The position numbers and the translations under genes were made by a program. From Amphimedon queenslandica (lineage: Eukaryota > Porifera > Demospongiae > Haplosclerida > Niphatidae), in contig NW_003546701.1 of assembly GCF_000090795.2 (NCBI RefSeq), forward strand, positions 1 through 24,107: DNA of 24,107 nt. The letters are read 5' to 3'. Positions within the stretch are counted from its first letter, which is position 1; the number at the start of each line of letters is the position of its first letter. Below the pieces are notes generated by a model. The model did not search any database. It saw nothing but the letters and a program-made list of their open reading frames with translations, and was not told the origin of the DNA. Shown piece after piece: positions 1 through 16,085 of this stretch.

Positions 1-843
1 ACACGTGTTGATCAATGTCTAGCATTGTGCCAATTTTTTTCCAATCCTTGGGAGCTTTAACAGCAACTTCTTCCAATAGTTCACTAAGCCTGGGATCAAC
101 ATTTGGAGGAGGTTCTGTTATAGCAATCAGTTAAAAGATGCATTGTGTTACAACAATTAGCTTACCATCACCTTCCTTTACTAGATTTATAGGAGACAGC
201 AATGAAGTATCTGAACAAGCTAGAGAGATATTTATATTAGATGAAGATATAAACTTACTAATTGCAATAGATAATAATGGATCCCTTGTACCAGTAATAG
301 AAATGCAATGAGTAAAACTATCAGAATCAGGTGGACCTTCAACACGCAAAGTTATTTTACTAATACCTCCAACATCAGAAGAGTAATCAACATCAGCTTT
401 ATGTACCTAAACAGCAATAAATAAACAAAGCAGTAATGTTATGCTTGTTTACTTTGCAAGGTGTTTGGAACGGTAAAAGTTTCTACCCATTAATAATGCA
501 TGTCTTAATATCAAAAACAATTTCTTTTTTATCATCAAATGAGAACACAATTTCTGGGTCCCCTCTATTGCATGATCTTGTATTCATCTCAGATACTACT
601 TTCTATGAATACAAAATAATGAGTACACATGATTAGCACAAAAGTAGGCTAACTGATGTAGTAAGTTTACATACTTCAATGTGATAGACTTTGTTCTCTG
701 TAACAACAAAGTGTACGCTCCAAATTCTTGTGGCTGGAGTGTGTTCATAAAAGGCAAGTAATTTGTAGTGACTCAATGGTTCTGGCTCAATATCTAATAC
801 ATGCATGTAATAATAAATAATAATGATGATAATGATAATATTG

Positions 844-882
<39 letters not shown>

Positions 883-3285
883 TTGTTAAATTTGTCAATA
901 ATCATAAGTTGTTATACCTTTGATTTGGCTTTGTGGTCCAACAGGAATAAATTGTAAATCTAATGTATTCTGATTTTTTATATTATAATATGAGAGTGTA
1001 TGACAATCTTCCAATCGTTTACTAGCAAATAGAAGTTTTTGCAAATAAGGTGGGATTCCTTTTTCATACAGAATCATATATTTAACAGTCTCAATAGTAC
1101 AACAAGAATCAACTTGTAAAGCAAATGTTTCACCAATAATAGCTTTTACAAATATCTGCATAGGTAAAGATGAATCAAGTAGATGCATTGTATCTTCCTT
1201 TTGAATGTTATAATCTGAGAGTGTATAATGGTCTTCCAATCTTTTAAAAGCAAATATGAGTCTCTGTTGATTAGGTGAGAGTTTTTCTTTATCCTGAATC
1301 TTATACTTAATTGTCTTGATGGTATCAGAAGGATCAACTTCAAAAGAAATTGTTCTACCACTTGGAAGTTTTATGAATATTGTCATGCCACCTCTTAAGA
1401 ATATCAAATGCATTGTGCTTCCATCAGTAATATTATGATCAATGAGCGTTTTAATCTTATTAGGGGAAAGTACTTTTTCAACGTAATCATCTTCAAGTCG
1501 CTTCTTAGCAAACATTATTTTCTGTCGATTGCATGGTATACCTTGAATTTCTTCAATCTTAGCTTTTATGTCACTAATTGTATCAGAAAAATTAACATTT
1601 AACTCCATTTTTTCCCCACTTAAAAGTTTAACAGATACCTTCATAGTAGGATTAAAACTAGTTACAAGTTGCAAAATACTTTCCATTGGAATGTCATAGT
1701 TTGCTAAAGTTGAGGCATCATCCAGTTGTCGACCAGCATAGAACAAGGTTTGATTATCAGGTGATATTTTTTCTTTATCTCTTATCATTTTCTTCAAATT
1801 GCTAATAGTATCGGTAGGTAAGACTTCAATAACTATCATCTTACCAGTAAAAGTTCTGATATAAATATTTGCACCACCTCTAGGGTAATGGGAAAGATAT
1901 AGAGTAGCATTATGTCCAATGTTGTAATGTAATAGTGTCAGGGAATTATCTAATTGATTACAATAGCGAGTGAACAGTTTCTGTTGATCAAGTTCAATAC
2001 TTTCTTTATCTCGTATTTGCGATTTCACATTCTCAATTGTATCATTAGGATCAACTTTAAGAGCAATCATTTGACCCGTTTCTGTTTTAACAAATATTGT
2101 ACAATCAGCATGACGTTGTACAAGGTGCAGTGTATCTCCTTCTGTAATATTGTAGTATGAGAAAGTTCTTCCAAATGATAATTGCTTACCAGCTAGTATT
2201 AAATTTTGTTCACTACAAGGAATGCTAGTTTTAGTCTCAATGATGGTTTTAAGACTCTCGATATTCAAATCAGGACTAATATAAACAGAGGTTAAGACCT
2301 GACCATTAACTACTTTGATGTTAATGCTTATATCTTCTGGTAGCAAAAGATTAAGTGTAGCTTCATTTTGAATAAAATAATTTGAGAGTTTACAACCATC
2401 TTCTAATCGTTTACCATTAAATATTAGTTTTTGCTGATCTGGCTGGATTCCTTTTTCATGCAGTATCTTTGCTTTAACATTCTCAATTGTATCGCTACGG
2501 TTGACTTCAAGAGTAATAGTTTTAAAAGTAAACGCTTTTACAAATATTTTCATGCTAACTTCTAGAAGAGGTGATAATTCTAACATACTTTCCTTTTGAA
2601 CCTTATAATCCGAGAGTGTATGACCATCTTCCAATTGTTTATCATCAAGCTTGAGTTCCTGGTAGTCAGGTGGGTCTCCTAATTCCTTCTGTATCTTTGC
2701 TTTAACAGTCTTAATAGTATCAGAAGGTTCAACTTCAAGAGTAAATATCTTATTAGTCAGAGTTTGTTTGACAAATATTTGCATACCACCTTGAACACAA
2801 AGTAATAAAAGTAATGTACTTTCCTTTTGAATCCTATAATCTGAGAGTGTAGGACCATCTTCCAATTGTCTACCATCAAATACAAGTCTCTGTTGATTAG
2901 GTGGAATTCCTTCTTTCTCCTGTATCTTTATCTTAACATTCTCAATACTATCAGTGCGTTCAACTTCAAGAGTAATGGTTTTACCAGTCAGAGTTTTTAA
3001 AAATATTATCATGCTAGATCTATGAAGAGGAAGTACTAGATGTATGATTGTCCCTTCCTTTTGAATGCCATAATACGAAAGTGTATGGCCATCTTTCAAT
3101 GTTTTAAACTTACCATCATAAATTTTAAAAAGTGACAGTTGAGATGGATAGTATCTCGGATTGTATTCCTTTTCTTTGTATATTTTCTTCCTCACACCTT
3201 CAATGGTATCACTAGCCTCAACTTCAACAGAAAACTCCGATAGGTGTACGCCATCTCGGACAAAAGGTTTTATAGATAGTTTCAT
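1..3285 (-). CDS. Ten-repeat ubiquitin-like / UPA-like / Death-domain protein (partial, continues past left edge)
   Basis: Likely a signalling scaffold. Exons seen (minus): 918-3285, 675-793 (or 671-793), 487-602, 166-406 and 1-114, the last cut by the window edge. The first exon codes for ten tandem ubiquitin-like domains of about 75-90 residues, most starting with M-x-I-F-V/I-K and ending with [12 protein letters not shown] motifs. The join 918/793 keeps frame. The next three exons resemble a UPA domain as found in UNC5 and ankyrins (for example P-E-I-V-F-S-F-D-D and S-K-I-T-L-R-V-E). The last exon begins like Death-domain helix 1 (L-S-E-L-L-E-E-V, then D-W-K-K-I-G). The join 166/114 also keeps frame; the join 487/406 does not under simple GT-AG rules, so the middle of the model is uncertain. 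No ZU5 domain was seen. The UBL part is certain; UPA is a recalled-pattern match; Death is likely but only about 37 residues are visible. Confidence 0.72.
844..881. repeat. (TAA)n microsatellite in intron of the UBL/Death gene
   Basis: A run of TAA/ATA triplets sits inside the 124 bp intron between the UBL exon and the first UPA-like exon. On the minus strand it reads as (TTA)n upstream of the 3' splice site and would lengthen the pyrimidine-rich side of that intron. Simple-sequence expansion; no coding meaning. Confidence 0.9.
918..3285 (-). CDS. Array of ten diverged ubiquitin-like repeats in one uninterrupted exon
   Basis: This is the first coding exon of the gene above, about 789 codons from the ATG at 3285, with no intron although neighbouring genes are split every ~80 bp. 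Repeat 1 is the most diverged and repeat 2 the closest to ubiquitin: by eye 58 of 76 positions match, with K11, K27, K29, K33 and K63 kept but K48 changed to R, R72 to C and R74 to Q. Only repeats 2, 6 and 8 end in Gly-Gly; the others end in V-S, E-D, A-D, P-T, L-P or P-V and should not be cut by ordinary deubiquitinases. Repeat 8 has an insertion of about ten residues before its last strand. The array therefore looks like a fixed multi-UBL chain, not a polyubiquitin precursor. Confidence 0.9.
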
Positions 3286-3470
3286 TGTAGTAATAGTCTA
3301 GACGGGGTTTGTTAGCACTTAGCAATCAGCATAAAGTCCAGCCATCAGGGCAGCTCAGCTCAGCACACAGCTCACGTGAGTGCGTTAAACTCCGACTCGC
3401 GGCCACGTGTTCACACGTGGATTTTTGAAAGTAGACGGATAATGTCCGGAATTAATAGTCACTCCTTTTT
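3286..3470. promoter_or_regulatory. Bidirectional promoter with three CACGTG E-boxes
   Basis: 185 bp separates the start codons of the divergent UBL/Death gene and AP5B1. It holds three CACGTG E-boxes at 3373-3378, 3404-3409 and 3414-3419. The first lies in TCACGTGA (3372-3379), the core of the CLEAR element recognised by MiT/TFE factors in vertebrates. No TATA box was seen. The repeated 'cagctcagctcag' tract (about 3350-3370) lies beside it. Promoter role is inferred from position and motif clustering. Confidence 0.6.
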
Positions 3471-6400
3471 ATGGATCCTCTGTGGTATGAGTTTAGATCT
3501 TCCCCTGCTTCCTTCTTACAGAAGAATAGAACTAATGTAGAAGGATTGGTCCACGACCTCCTTCAGGTAAGCTATATTAAGCCTAATTTTATAGATTTAC
3601 AATTATAGTGGTACCTCCCAAAATTAATAACATGTATAATTCCTTGCTTTGACATCATTTACAGATTCTTTATTCTGATGACAAGACTATTACATTAAAG
3701 CTGAATGTATTGGGCATTTTACAAGAGCATGGCTCATTTTTATTAGATGATATAAACAGGTAACGACCACACACACATGCGATGTATAGACCACTGGAAG
3801 TGAGAATTAGAAAAGATATGAATTTTGTTAATTTTACATATGGACGTGATACGGTATCTGCCCACACTTCATAATTGGCTGCCATTTTGGTTGGCAAGTT
3901 TGATAAGGAAGTCAATGGAGGCATGAAGAAAATGCCTAACTTACCTGCTTTAGTTCTATCAATAGCTAAAAAGTGCTTGTTATAAGAAAGAACAGCTGCC
4001 TTTAAACGTCTCCTGTAAAGGATTTGGTCAAATTTGCTGCAGAATTCTTAATACAGGTTTGTTTTTATGTCGGCCCGTTTGTTCTCCGTTGAAAGTTGCC
4101 AACCAAAATGGCGACCGGAATTTATTTCATCCTAAACCACGCCTTACAACCGTAAAAATTTCTAATAATCTTCCTACGCAAAATTACGCAAACAATTTTC
4201 ACTTCCAGTGGTCTATAATTATTATGAATACTGATAGGCTTGAGCTGGTATTGGGCACATTAAAGAACATCGTTAAAGAGCAGAGAAACACTGCAGAACC
4301 AATTTATATGTCACAAGTGAATAATCAATGACACACACTATTAGTTTATCAGTATTGCTATAGGTACTTGTTACTATTACCGATTTATTACTGCAAACTC
4401 AATTTCTAGTAAGCATATATCAATTGATAATAAAATATCATATTATTTATTATCTCGTAGGAGAGTGTGCAACCTTATCTTATAGAATTTGTATCAATGC
4501 TTTTAGAAATCATCGAGAAAGTAGATACATGATTTAATTATTACCTTCCTTAAATCATGTGCTTCTAAATTAGCTTAAAACTGAGACAAATCGCCTGCTG
4601 AGGTCAACAGCTTGTGATTGTCTAAAGGAGATAGAGCTCTCAATACCAGTGAGACATGCAATACATCAACTCTTATATGTATATCTTATATACAGGGGCT
4701 ATTGTGTGATATTGTGGGTCATCTCTTTGGCATGTGTCAAGCTGAGAATTCCTTTATTCATCAGCACTACATGGTATGGCCTGCAATTAATGCCATGTAC
4801 TTACTAGAAATATCGTACAGGGTCTCTTTGCTACTGCTCTTTGTCATAATGTGCAAAAAGTTGCTATCTTGCCTAATACTGAAAGGTATTTTTTTAAATG
4901 CAACGAGTGTGTGTAACATTGATGTTATTTTTGGCAGTAATTTTCCCGATGATGAAGGGACAGTAAGCAGTTCTTTGCGTGATGTATTGTTTCACGATGG
5001 ACGGAGACCTCAAGTATACTAATGTTGTGTAACTGCCTTTATGTAGCACTTTCATTAAATATGGGTGTAGGTATTTGAACCTCCTCCGAAATACTGGAAA
5101 CTATCAAAACATATAGCAAAAATGGTATTTCTTAATTACAATTAATATCATGCTGTATATTTGTTCTGTTCTCATTTCCTTGCTATTATTTTCCCTCTCT
5201 CTCTCTCTCTCAAGCCTCTTAATGATGCCATTAAAGTACCTGACAGTACCGATCAGTCAGAGCTCATGAAAGCTATCTCCTTCCTTGTTGATCACTGCCA
5301 CTTGTTCACTACACACTTTATGGTTCAAATTATCTTGAAAGTAACTTCCTAGTGTTATAATTTCCAGTCTCATCTCTCCCTGTATTAGGTTATGAGGATT
5401 ATATTATGCAGCACCTTGTCACCAGTGGTAAGACATACATTATTATCTTAATGCAAGATTTGTTTTTTGTAGATGTTGAAGAGTCTATTGCTTCGATACT
5501 CTTGTTGCTATGATATTCAATTATGGAATATGATGCTACTAATGAAAGTAAGTAGCAATGGGTGCATTATTGTTACATTGTTTGTGTGCAGGTCTTGTTC
5601 ACTGAAGGGATTTGTGATGAAAAGGATGAGCTAGTTATATTAAGAAGGTAAGCAATGCAACTACCGGTATTTGATTCATGTTGTGTATACAAGATTTATT
5701 TTTAGTTCTCATCATTTATTAATTGTGTTTATAGGTTGATAATAATGAGTGGCCATCCTTGCTTGCCTTCACATCAGTGTGCCATAGCTATTCAGTGGCT
5801 ATTGCAACTAGAGAATGATGAGCCAAAAGTAAGCCTTTCTTCCTATCTTCATTATCCTATTATGGAGGAAACAGCAGTTTCTGAGTGAAGTTGATTCTCA
5901 CATGCTTGAGCCGCTTCAACCAGTCGTGTTTGATGCTGATGGTATGTTTATTGTCACTAAAAATAATATTATTATTACTTGCAGAGATATTGTGGTTCAA
6001 ACTATTAACACTCTCTGGCATATATCAAGACTCAAGTAATAATTATAGATACATCTGCATGTGTCTGTATCCATGAGTGACATTATAACTGTACTGTGTA
6101 TTAGGTAATGATGATATTATAACTGGTTTTAAAAGTGTACTCGGAGCATTGCAGAAACCTTTATTGTGTGGCATATCTGGGTCTCCATGTCGACTGTTGT
6201 ATAGGATAATGCTGCTGTTCTTTGAAACTTTTGATGACGACATGAAAAAATACATTGAAAGGTGTGTGAATTAATGTAGCTTGATTTTTGTTTAGTATTT
6301 GAATTGTGAACTACAAGTTAATGTTAACTAGCTGTATCTAATTGTACACATTCTTAAATTTTGTACAAGATTAAGATAGGATTTTTGTCTTGTTCTCTCT

Positions 6401-9194
6401 GATAGAGTTGCTGCTAACATTTTGGTAGCTCATGCAGAATTCACTCCACAGTCACTGGATTTGATGGCACTAGTTAGCAAGAGAATGGAAAATGAGTCAG
6501 TGAAAGTCCCACATATATATAAGCATTGCTTTGTAGGACAATGTCAGGCAGCATATTATCTGAAGTATGCCAATGGCTGCAGACACTAGAGATCAGTGAA
6601 CTGTGTCTCAAACTTGAGTATCATCTCTGCCTTTGTACTGCTGCAGCCAAATCTAAACAAGTTTGGCCTCAGGTGAGAGTTCTTTATAATAATATGCTTA
6701 ATGTGAATTTCTTCGTTTTTTATTATAGATTCCACTCCAAATATTGAAGAAGGTTATAATGGATAGCTCAGTGTGTCAGGAAGGTGACTGGGACATTGGT
6801 AATGCTATACTGCTAGCCCTTTGTACTCTAATGAAAGTATTACCTTCTGATGGAACAGCAGCCAAAGGTTAGCTTTTGATACATGTACTTGTGTTGTGTA
6901 GAAAGTTTGAGCTGGTTCCGATCAAATTTGAATTTTTTATGAATTTTTTAATTTGCTCAAAAATCGGTACAAAGTCCCTGTACTATAGTACAGGGTCTCA
7001 GGCCAAATTTTGCCAAAAATGGCTGTGTGAGAATTTTTCATTTTTATATTTTTCCCTGATGCATATACATGTATTTATGTTGTGTAGAAAGTTTGGATTG
7101 GTTCTGATCACATTTAGATTTTTATGAATTTTTTAATTTGCTCAAAAATCGGGACAAAGTCCCTGTACTATAGTACAGCCTGTACAGGGTCTCAGGCCAA
7201 ATTTTGCCAAAAATGGCTGAGTGAGAATTTTCCATTTTTATATTTTTCCCTGATGTATATTCATGTATTTATGTTGCGTAGAAAGTTTGAGTTGGTTCCG
7301 ATCAAATTTGAATTTTTTATGAATTTTAAAAGTTGCTCAAAAATTGGATCAAAGACTCTGTACAGCTAAATTTTTCCAAAAATGACTAGATGAGAATTCT
7401 CAATTTTTATATTTTTTCTGATAGATATACATGCTCTTATGTCATGTAGAATTTTTACAGATTTTTGAAGTGCCAAAACTTTTCTAAAATACTTACTTTT
7501 GTTTAAGATTAATTGTTGCTTTTTTTTGACTTTGAAACAGATCTGGCTAATCTTTTGCTCACTATGTCCAAGAGTTTCATGGATATTGGTATAATTGAGA
7601 CACTCTTGTCAGTTACTGGGTCATTTTATTTAGATATTCGTGACAGAGCAAGAATTTATCTCCAGATTTTATTGACAGTATCAAATGAAAAGGTATGACC
7701 TATATTAAAGGGAGAGAGGATCAATTATACAATTATTTTTTTAGTTGTCAGCTTTATTGTCTGAGTCAGAGATCAGTTCTGATCTATCACAGGCAGTTGA
7801 TGGTACGTGAAATTAATTCACTTCTCACTAACACACACACACATCTTTACACCATAGCTGGTATTTCTAATAATGTGTATCCAATATCATCTTCTGTAAA
7901 GACAATCAGCACATCAGTCTTTATCTTAGAAAGGTAATTTTTAAAAATAATACATAATTATTGCTTGTCATGTTTTTTTTATTTAAGGGCTGAATATCGC
8001 CATAATAAATGGACCAATAGTTGTATTGATGGTAGGCCTCACTGTGATATTTTGATTATTTATAATGTTGTGATATTAGTTGATGATTATTGTCAGTGGA
8101 TTAGTGAGCAGCCCAATATGTTTGTATTGCATATACCTTGCATCATATCTCTGGTAAGTAATACACTTTCTTAATGTCTCACTCTGAGCTATACCACTTG
8201 CATTACTTGTATAGTCGAAGGGCAAACCTGATTGGGTATCTGATAAAGTGTATGCTGTGGTCTTACAGTTCTCCAGTTCATCATCATACATTAAACCACC
8301 AGGTATATATAAGACCCTTTGTATTTATCATACTTGTATTCATTTTATTTAGATATTCGAATACCCTCTATATCAATGGGAGAAGAAGGTATAATAATAC
8401 TCTGGTGCACAAATAAAGATCTTTATTATTGTTTTTATTAACACAGTGTCAATTATTGTAAATATAAAGGCAGTCAAGCCATTCCCTGCTAGCTTTGAAA
8501 TCAAGTATACATGAATGATATTAAGTGTACAGTTACTATAATGACAATACTCATAATGTAGAGGAATCTTTACAAATGATGATGGTGACACTTGTACATG
8601 TCCACTTGAGCCCATTCAAATTTACTTTCACGAGTTATTCCATTCTCCTCCATTAGATAATGCCAAGGTAAAGGCACTAGTTGTAATTACAGTATGTGTG
8701 TATTCATTTAAATTTAGGCTTCTGCTAAGGGACTTTTCAATTTTTTATGGGCAAAAATTAAAAATGAAGAACACTCCAGGTATTGGTTACTATTATTCAT
8801 AAAATAGATGCATTCTATGCATTTATAGGAGCTGTCCTACTAATGAAGGTGCACTCTCTGTCATGAGATTAGAACTATCATATCAGAAACTTCATGATTC
8901 ATTGGTGAACAAACTTACCCCTTACTGCCCTTATCTGCAACCTCTAAAAGATGAAGGTAAGTATCTATCACCAATTCACAATAACAGCACATGTCGTATT
9001 AAACGACTAATTATTTCGAATCACCTTTACGATACCAAATAGGTTCCTATGAAGTATTATTGTTCTTACCACCTCACTATCACATTCTGTTGAAGTGTTC
9101 TCCTGATGATACAACTAGCGTAGTTGAAATAGCCACTGATCTTTGGATGCTCTTACCTTTTGTTGGAGAATGGCTTAAGAATATATCTTCTTAA
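3471..9194 (+). CDS. AP5B1: AP-5 complex subunit beta-1
   Basis: Large beta subunit of the AP-5 adaptor, which acts with SPG11/SPG15 at late endosomes and lysosomes in retrieval sorting. Exons: 3471-3566, 3665-3759, 4238-4316, 4461-4520, 4574-4648, 4696-4773, 4821-4885, 4938-5013, 5071-5124, 5215-5340, 5389-5427, 5473-5547, 5592-5647, 5735-5828, 5875-5941, 5985-6035, 6105-6261, 6406-6495, 6537-6672, 6729-6867, 7541-7692, 7745-7802, 7858-7933, 7988-8031, 8080-8153, 8215-8302, 8353-8388, 8564-8667, 8718-8779, 8829-8956, 9043-9194. All phases match, giving 893 residues (human about 878). Diagnostic stretches: F-R-S-S-P-A-S-F near the N-terminus, T-A-C-D-C-L-K-E-I-E, R-D-R-A-R-I-Y, and a C-terminal end with L-L-F-L-P-P-H-Y and T-D-L-W-M-L-L-P, all aligning with human AP5B1 as I recall it. 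Some splice choices (exons 15, 28) have near alternatives. Confidence 0.88.
3785..4217. mobile_element. MITE-like foldback element in AP5B1 intron 2
   Basis: The ends are inverted repeats: TATAGACCACTGGAAGTGA at 3785-3803 and its complement at 4199-4217. A second inner inverted match, GCCATTTTGGTTGGCAA, occurs near 3882-3898 and in complement near 4095-4111. TA dinucleotides at both ends fit a Tc1/mariner-type target duplication. There is no transposase reading frame, so it is a non-autonomous element. It explains why this intron (478 bp) is about ten times longer than its neighbours. The right end lies 20 bp before exon 3. Confidence 0.72.
6876..7460 (+). repeat. Tandem ~180 bp repeat, 3-4 units, in AP5B1 intron 20 (copy 1 of a dispersed family)
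   Basis: Units start at about 6882, 7068, 7262 and 7430 (spacing 186, 194 and 168 bp) and share 'catgta-ttatgttg-gtagaaagtttga', 'ttttttatgaatttt' and 'ccaaattttgccaaaaatgg'. Unit 1 holds a perfect 20 bp palindrome, CCCTGTACTATAGTACAGGG, at 6976-6995. Unit 2 has the same palindrome with a short internal duplication (7161-7189), and unit 3 has lost most of it. Related copies lie at 17125-17600 and 22535-22920. The short open frames here are repeat-derived and not genes. Confidence 0.9.
8411..8426. other. Palindromic double poly(A) signal in AP5B1 intron 27
   Basis: AATAAAGATCTTTATT is a perfect 16 bp palindrome carrying AATAAA on both strands, in the 175 bp intron between exons 27 and 28. It could act as an intronic polyadenylation signal, but AT-rich sequence makes this weak. 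Confidence 0.4.
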
Positions 9195-9279
9195 ATTTAT
9201 ATGATTTTAAATGACTTTAAATTGAGAGAAACAGTTTTTAAAAATACAAGCGACACACTGTCTGCCAACCAAAAGCTTG

Positions 9280-9300
9280 TTTATTATTATAAATAATAAA
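9280..9300. terminator. Overlapping convergent polyadenylation signals
   Basis: On the plus strand AATAAA lies at 9295-9300, 100 bp after the AP5B1 stop. On the minus strand AATAAA lies at 9285-9280, about 40 bp after the stop of the CYSTM-like gene. If both are used, the two 3' UTRs overlap by at least some tens of bases. Confidence 0.55.
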
Positions 9301-9322
9301 ATAAAACACTAGTATATTAATA

Positions 9323-9780
9323 TCAGTCGTCACCAACAAAACTATCCATTCCTGCTCCTTCCATGCACATACCAGAATCCATTGCATCACACAGACACAT
9401 GTAGCAAAGCATTCCAGCACAACAGCACATCAGGCCCTGAGTAACAGAGTCACAACACTATACAAATGAATAAATTAGTACTGATTCCAATGCTCATTTA
9501 GTCTATTTCTTACATTAGCAGTGTTTCTTTGTTGCTGTAGTTGTGGTTGTGATTGGTATCCAGTGTTCTGTGGCAGAGCTCCAACAGGATAGTACTGATC
9601 AGGGGGTGGTGGGGGAGGCTGACCGTGATACTGATGCGGCTGACTGTAGTACTGAGGTTGAGGCTGTCCTGTTAATGGCTGGTCGTATGGATTATAAACA
9701 AACTGGGGAGGAGGAGGTGGTGGAGGAGCCTGGTAGATTGGTTGAGTGTGTGTACCATAGTAAGGACCAGGAGCAGACAT
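9323..9780 (-). CDS. Proline/tyrosine/glutamine-rich protein with cysteine-rich C-terminus (CYSTM-like)
   Basis: Two exons, 9514-9780 and 9436-9323, joined at a consensus GTAAGA donor and a CAG acceptor with phase 0; 126 residues. The first 89 residues are low complexity: several poly-proline runs of 5-7, Q-P-Q-P and Y-x-x-P repeats and no charged core. The C-terminal exon begins G-L-M-C-C-C-A-G-M-L-C-Y-M-C-L-C, a short hydrophobic cysteine cluster, and ends in an acidic tail (F-V-G-D-D). A P/Y/Q-rich N-terminus followed by a Cys-rich membrane-associating stretch is the layout of CYSTM-type proteins, which sit at membranes by palmitoylation or a short helix. The family call is by layout only. 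It is convergent with AP5B1 and divergent from the nardilysin-like gene. Confidence 0.68.
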
Positions 9781-10166
9781 TGGGCTTGACTATATTCTAT
9801 ATGAGCAACTCACCAAAAGGATTCGGAAAGCATGCAACTCAGTAGAGAAGTAGTTATTCTTCTTTCTGATCCACCACTTACTGCAGTAGAAGTGTATGGT
9901 GTGTGCTAACATAAAAATTCAATTAAAGATACAATGACTGAATGTAGTCTATTCAATTGTATTAGAGCTATTGAACTTTGGCAGTGCATAGCAAAGTCTC
10001 ACTGCATGTATGCATGAATTCATGAATAATTGAATCGATGCACCAGACACCACGCCCTCACAATAATCTACACTGATCTAATCATCCACTCCCTTTCCTC
10101 CTTTATTTATTTTTCTTCTCTTGTCTTTGTGTGTCTGCTGGTCCTGTTTTCCCTTCCCCTCAAGCT
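9781..10166. promoter_or_regulatory. Divergent intergenic region between CYSTM-like and nardilysin-like genes
   Basis: 386 bp between two divergent start codons, so a shared promoter is expected. Visible: a 12 bp palindrome CATGAATTCATG at 10013-10024, and a long pyrimidine-rich stretch (about 10080-10165) ending at the ATG of the peptidase gene, which could be 5' UTR or a 3' splice-site tract for an upstream non-coding exon. No TATA box is evident. Confidence 0.45.
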
Positions 10167-15890
<5,724 letters not shown>

Positions 15891-16085
15891 CAACAGGCTC
15901 CACCCCTAATTAACTAATATATACTTTTTAGTCTGTCCTTTGTACATCTATTGTAATTGCTAATGTACAAGTTTTGCTGTAAATATTAATTTTGTTTTTA
16001 ATCATCAATCGTTATTAATAATAACACACACATTATTATACATAAAATATTAATAATACATAAAATATTAATAATATCATTATTA

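Noticed and set aside
633..905. Frame with a poly-isoleucine run
   Set aside because: The poly-Ile comes from the intronic (TAA)n repeat; only 675-793 is a likely exon.
4059..4237. Frame running into AP5B1 exon 3
   Set aside because: The first part is MITE sequence; only 4238-4316 is coding by splice phase and similarity.
6876..7369. Two similar ~80-residue frames
   Set aside because: They read through tandem repeat units inside AP5B1 intron 20 and show no coding constraint.
9543..9845. 100-residue plus-strand frame
   Set aside because: Antisense shadow of the proline-rich CYSTM-like exon.
10131..10166. Upstream extension of the peptidase frame
   Set aside because: No ATG upstream of 10167 in this frame; the extension is pyrimidine-rich leader.
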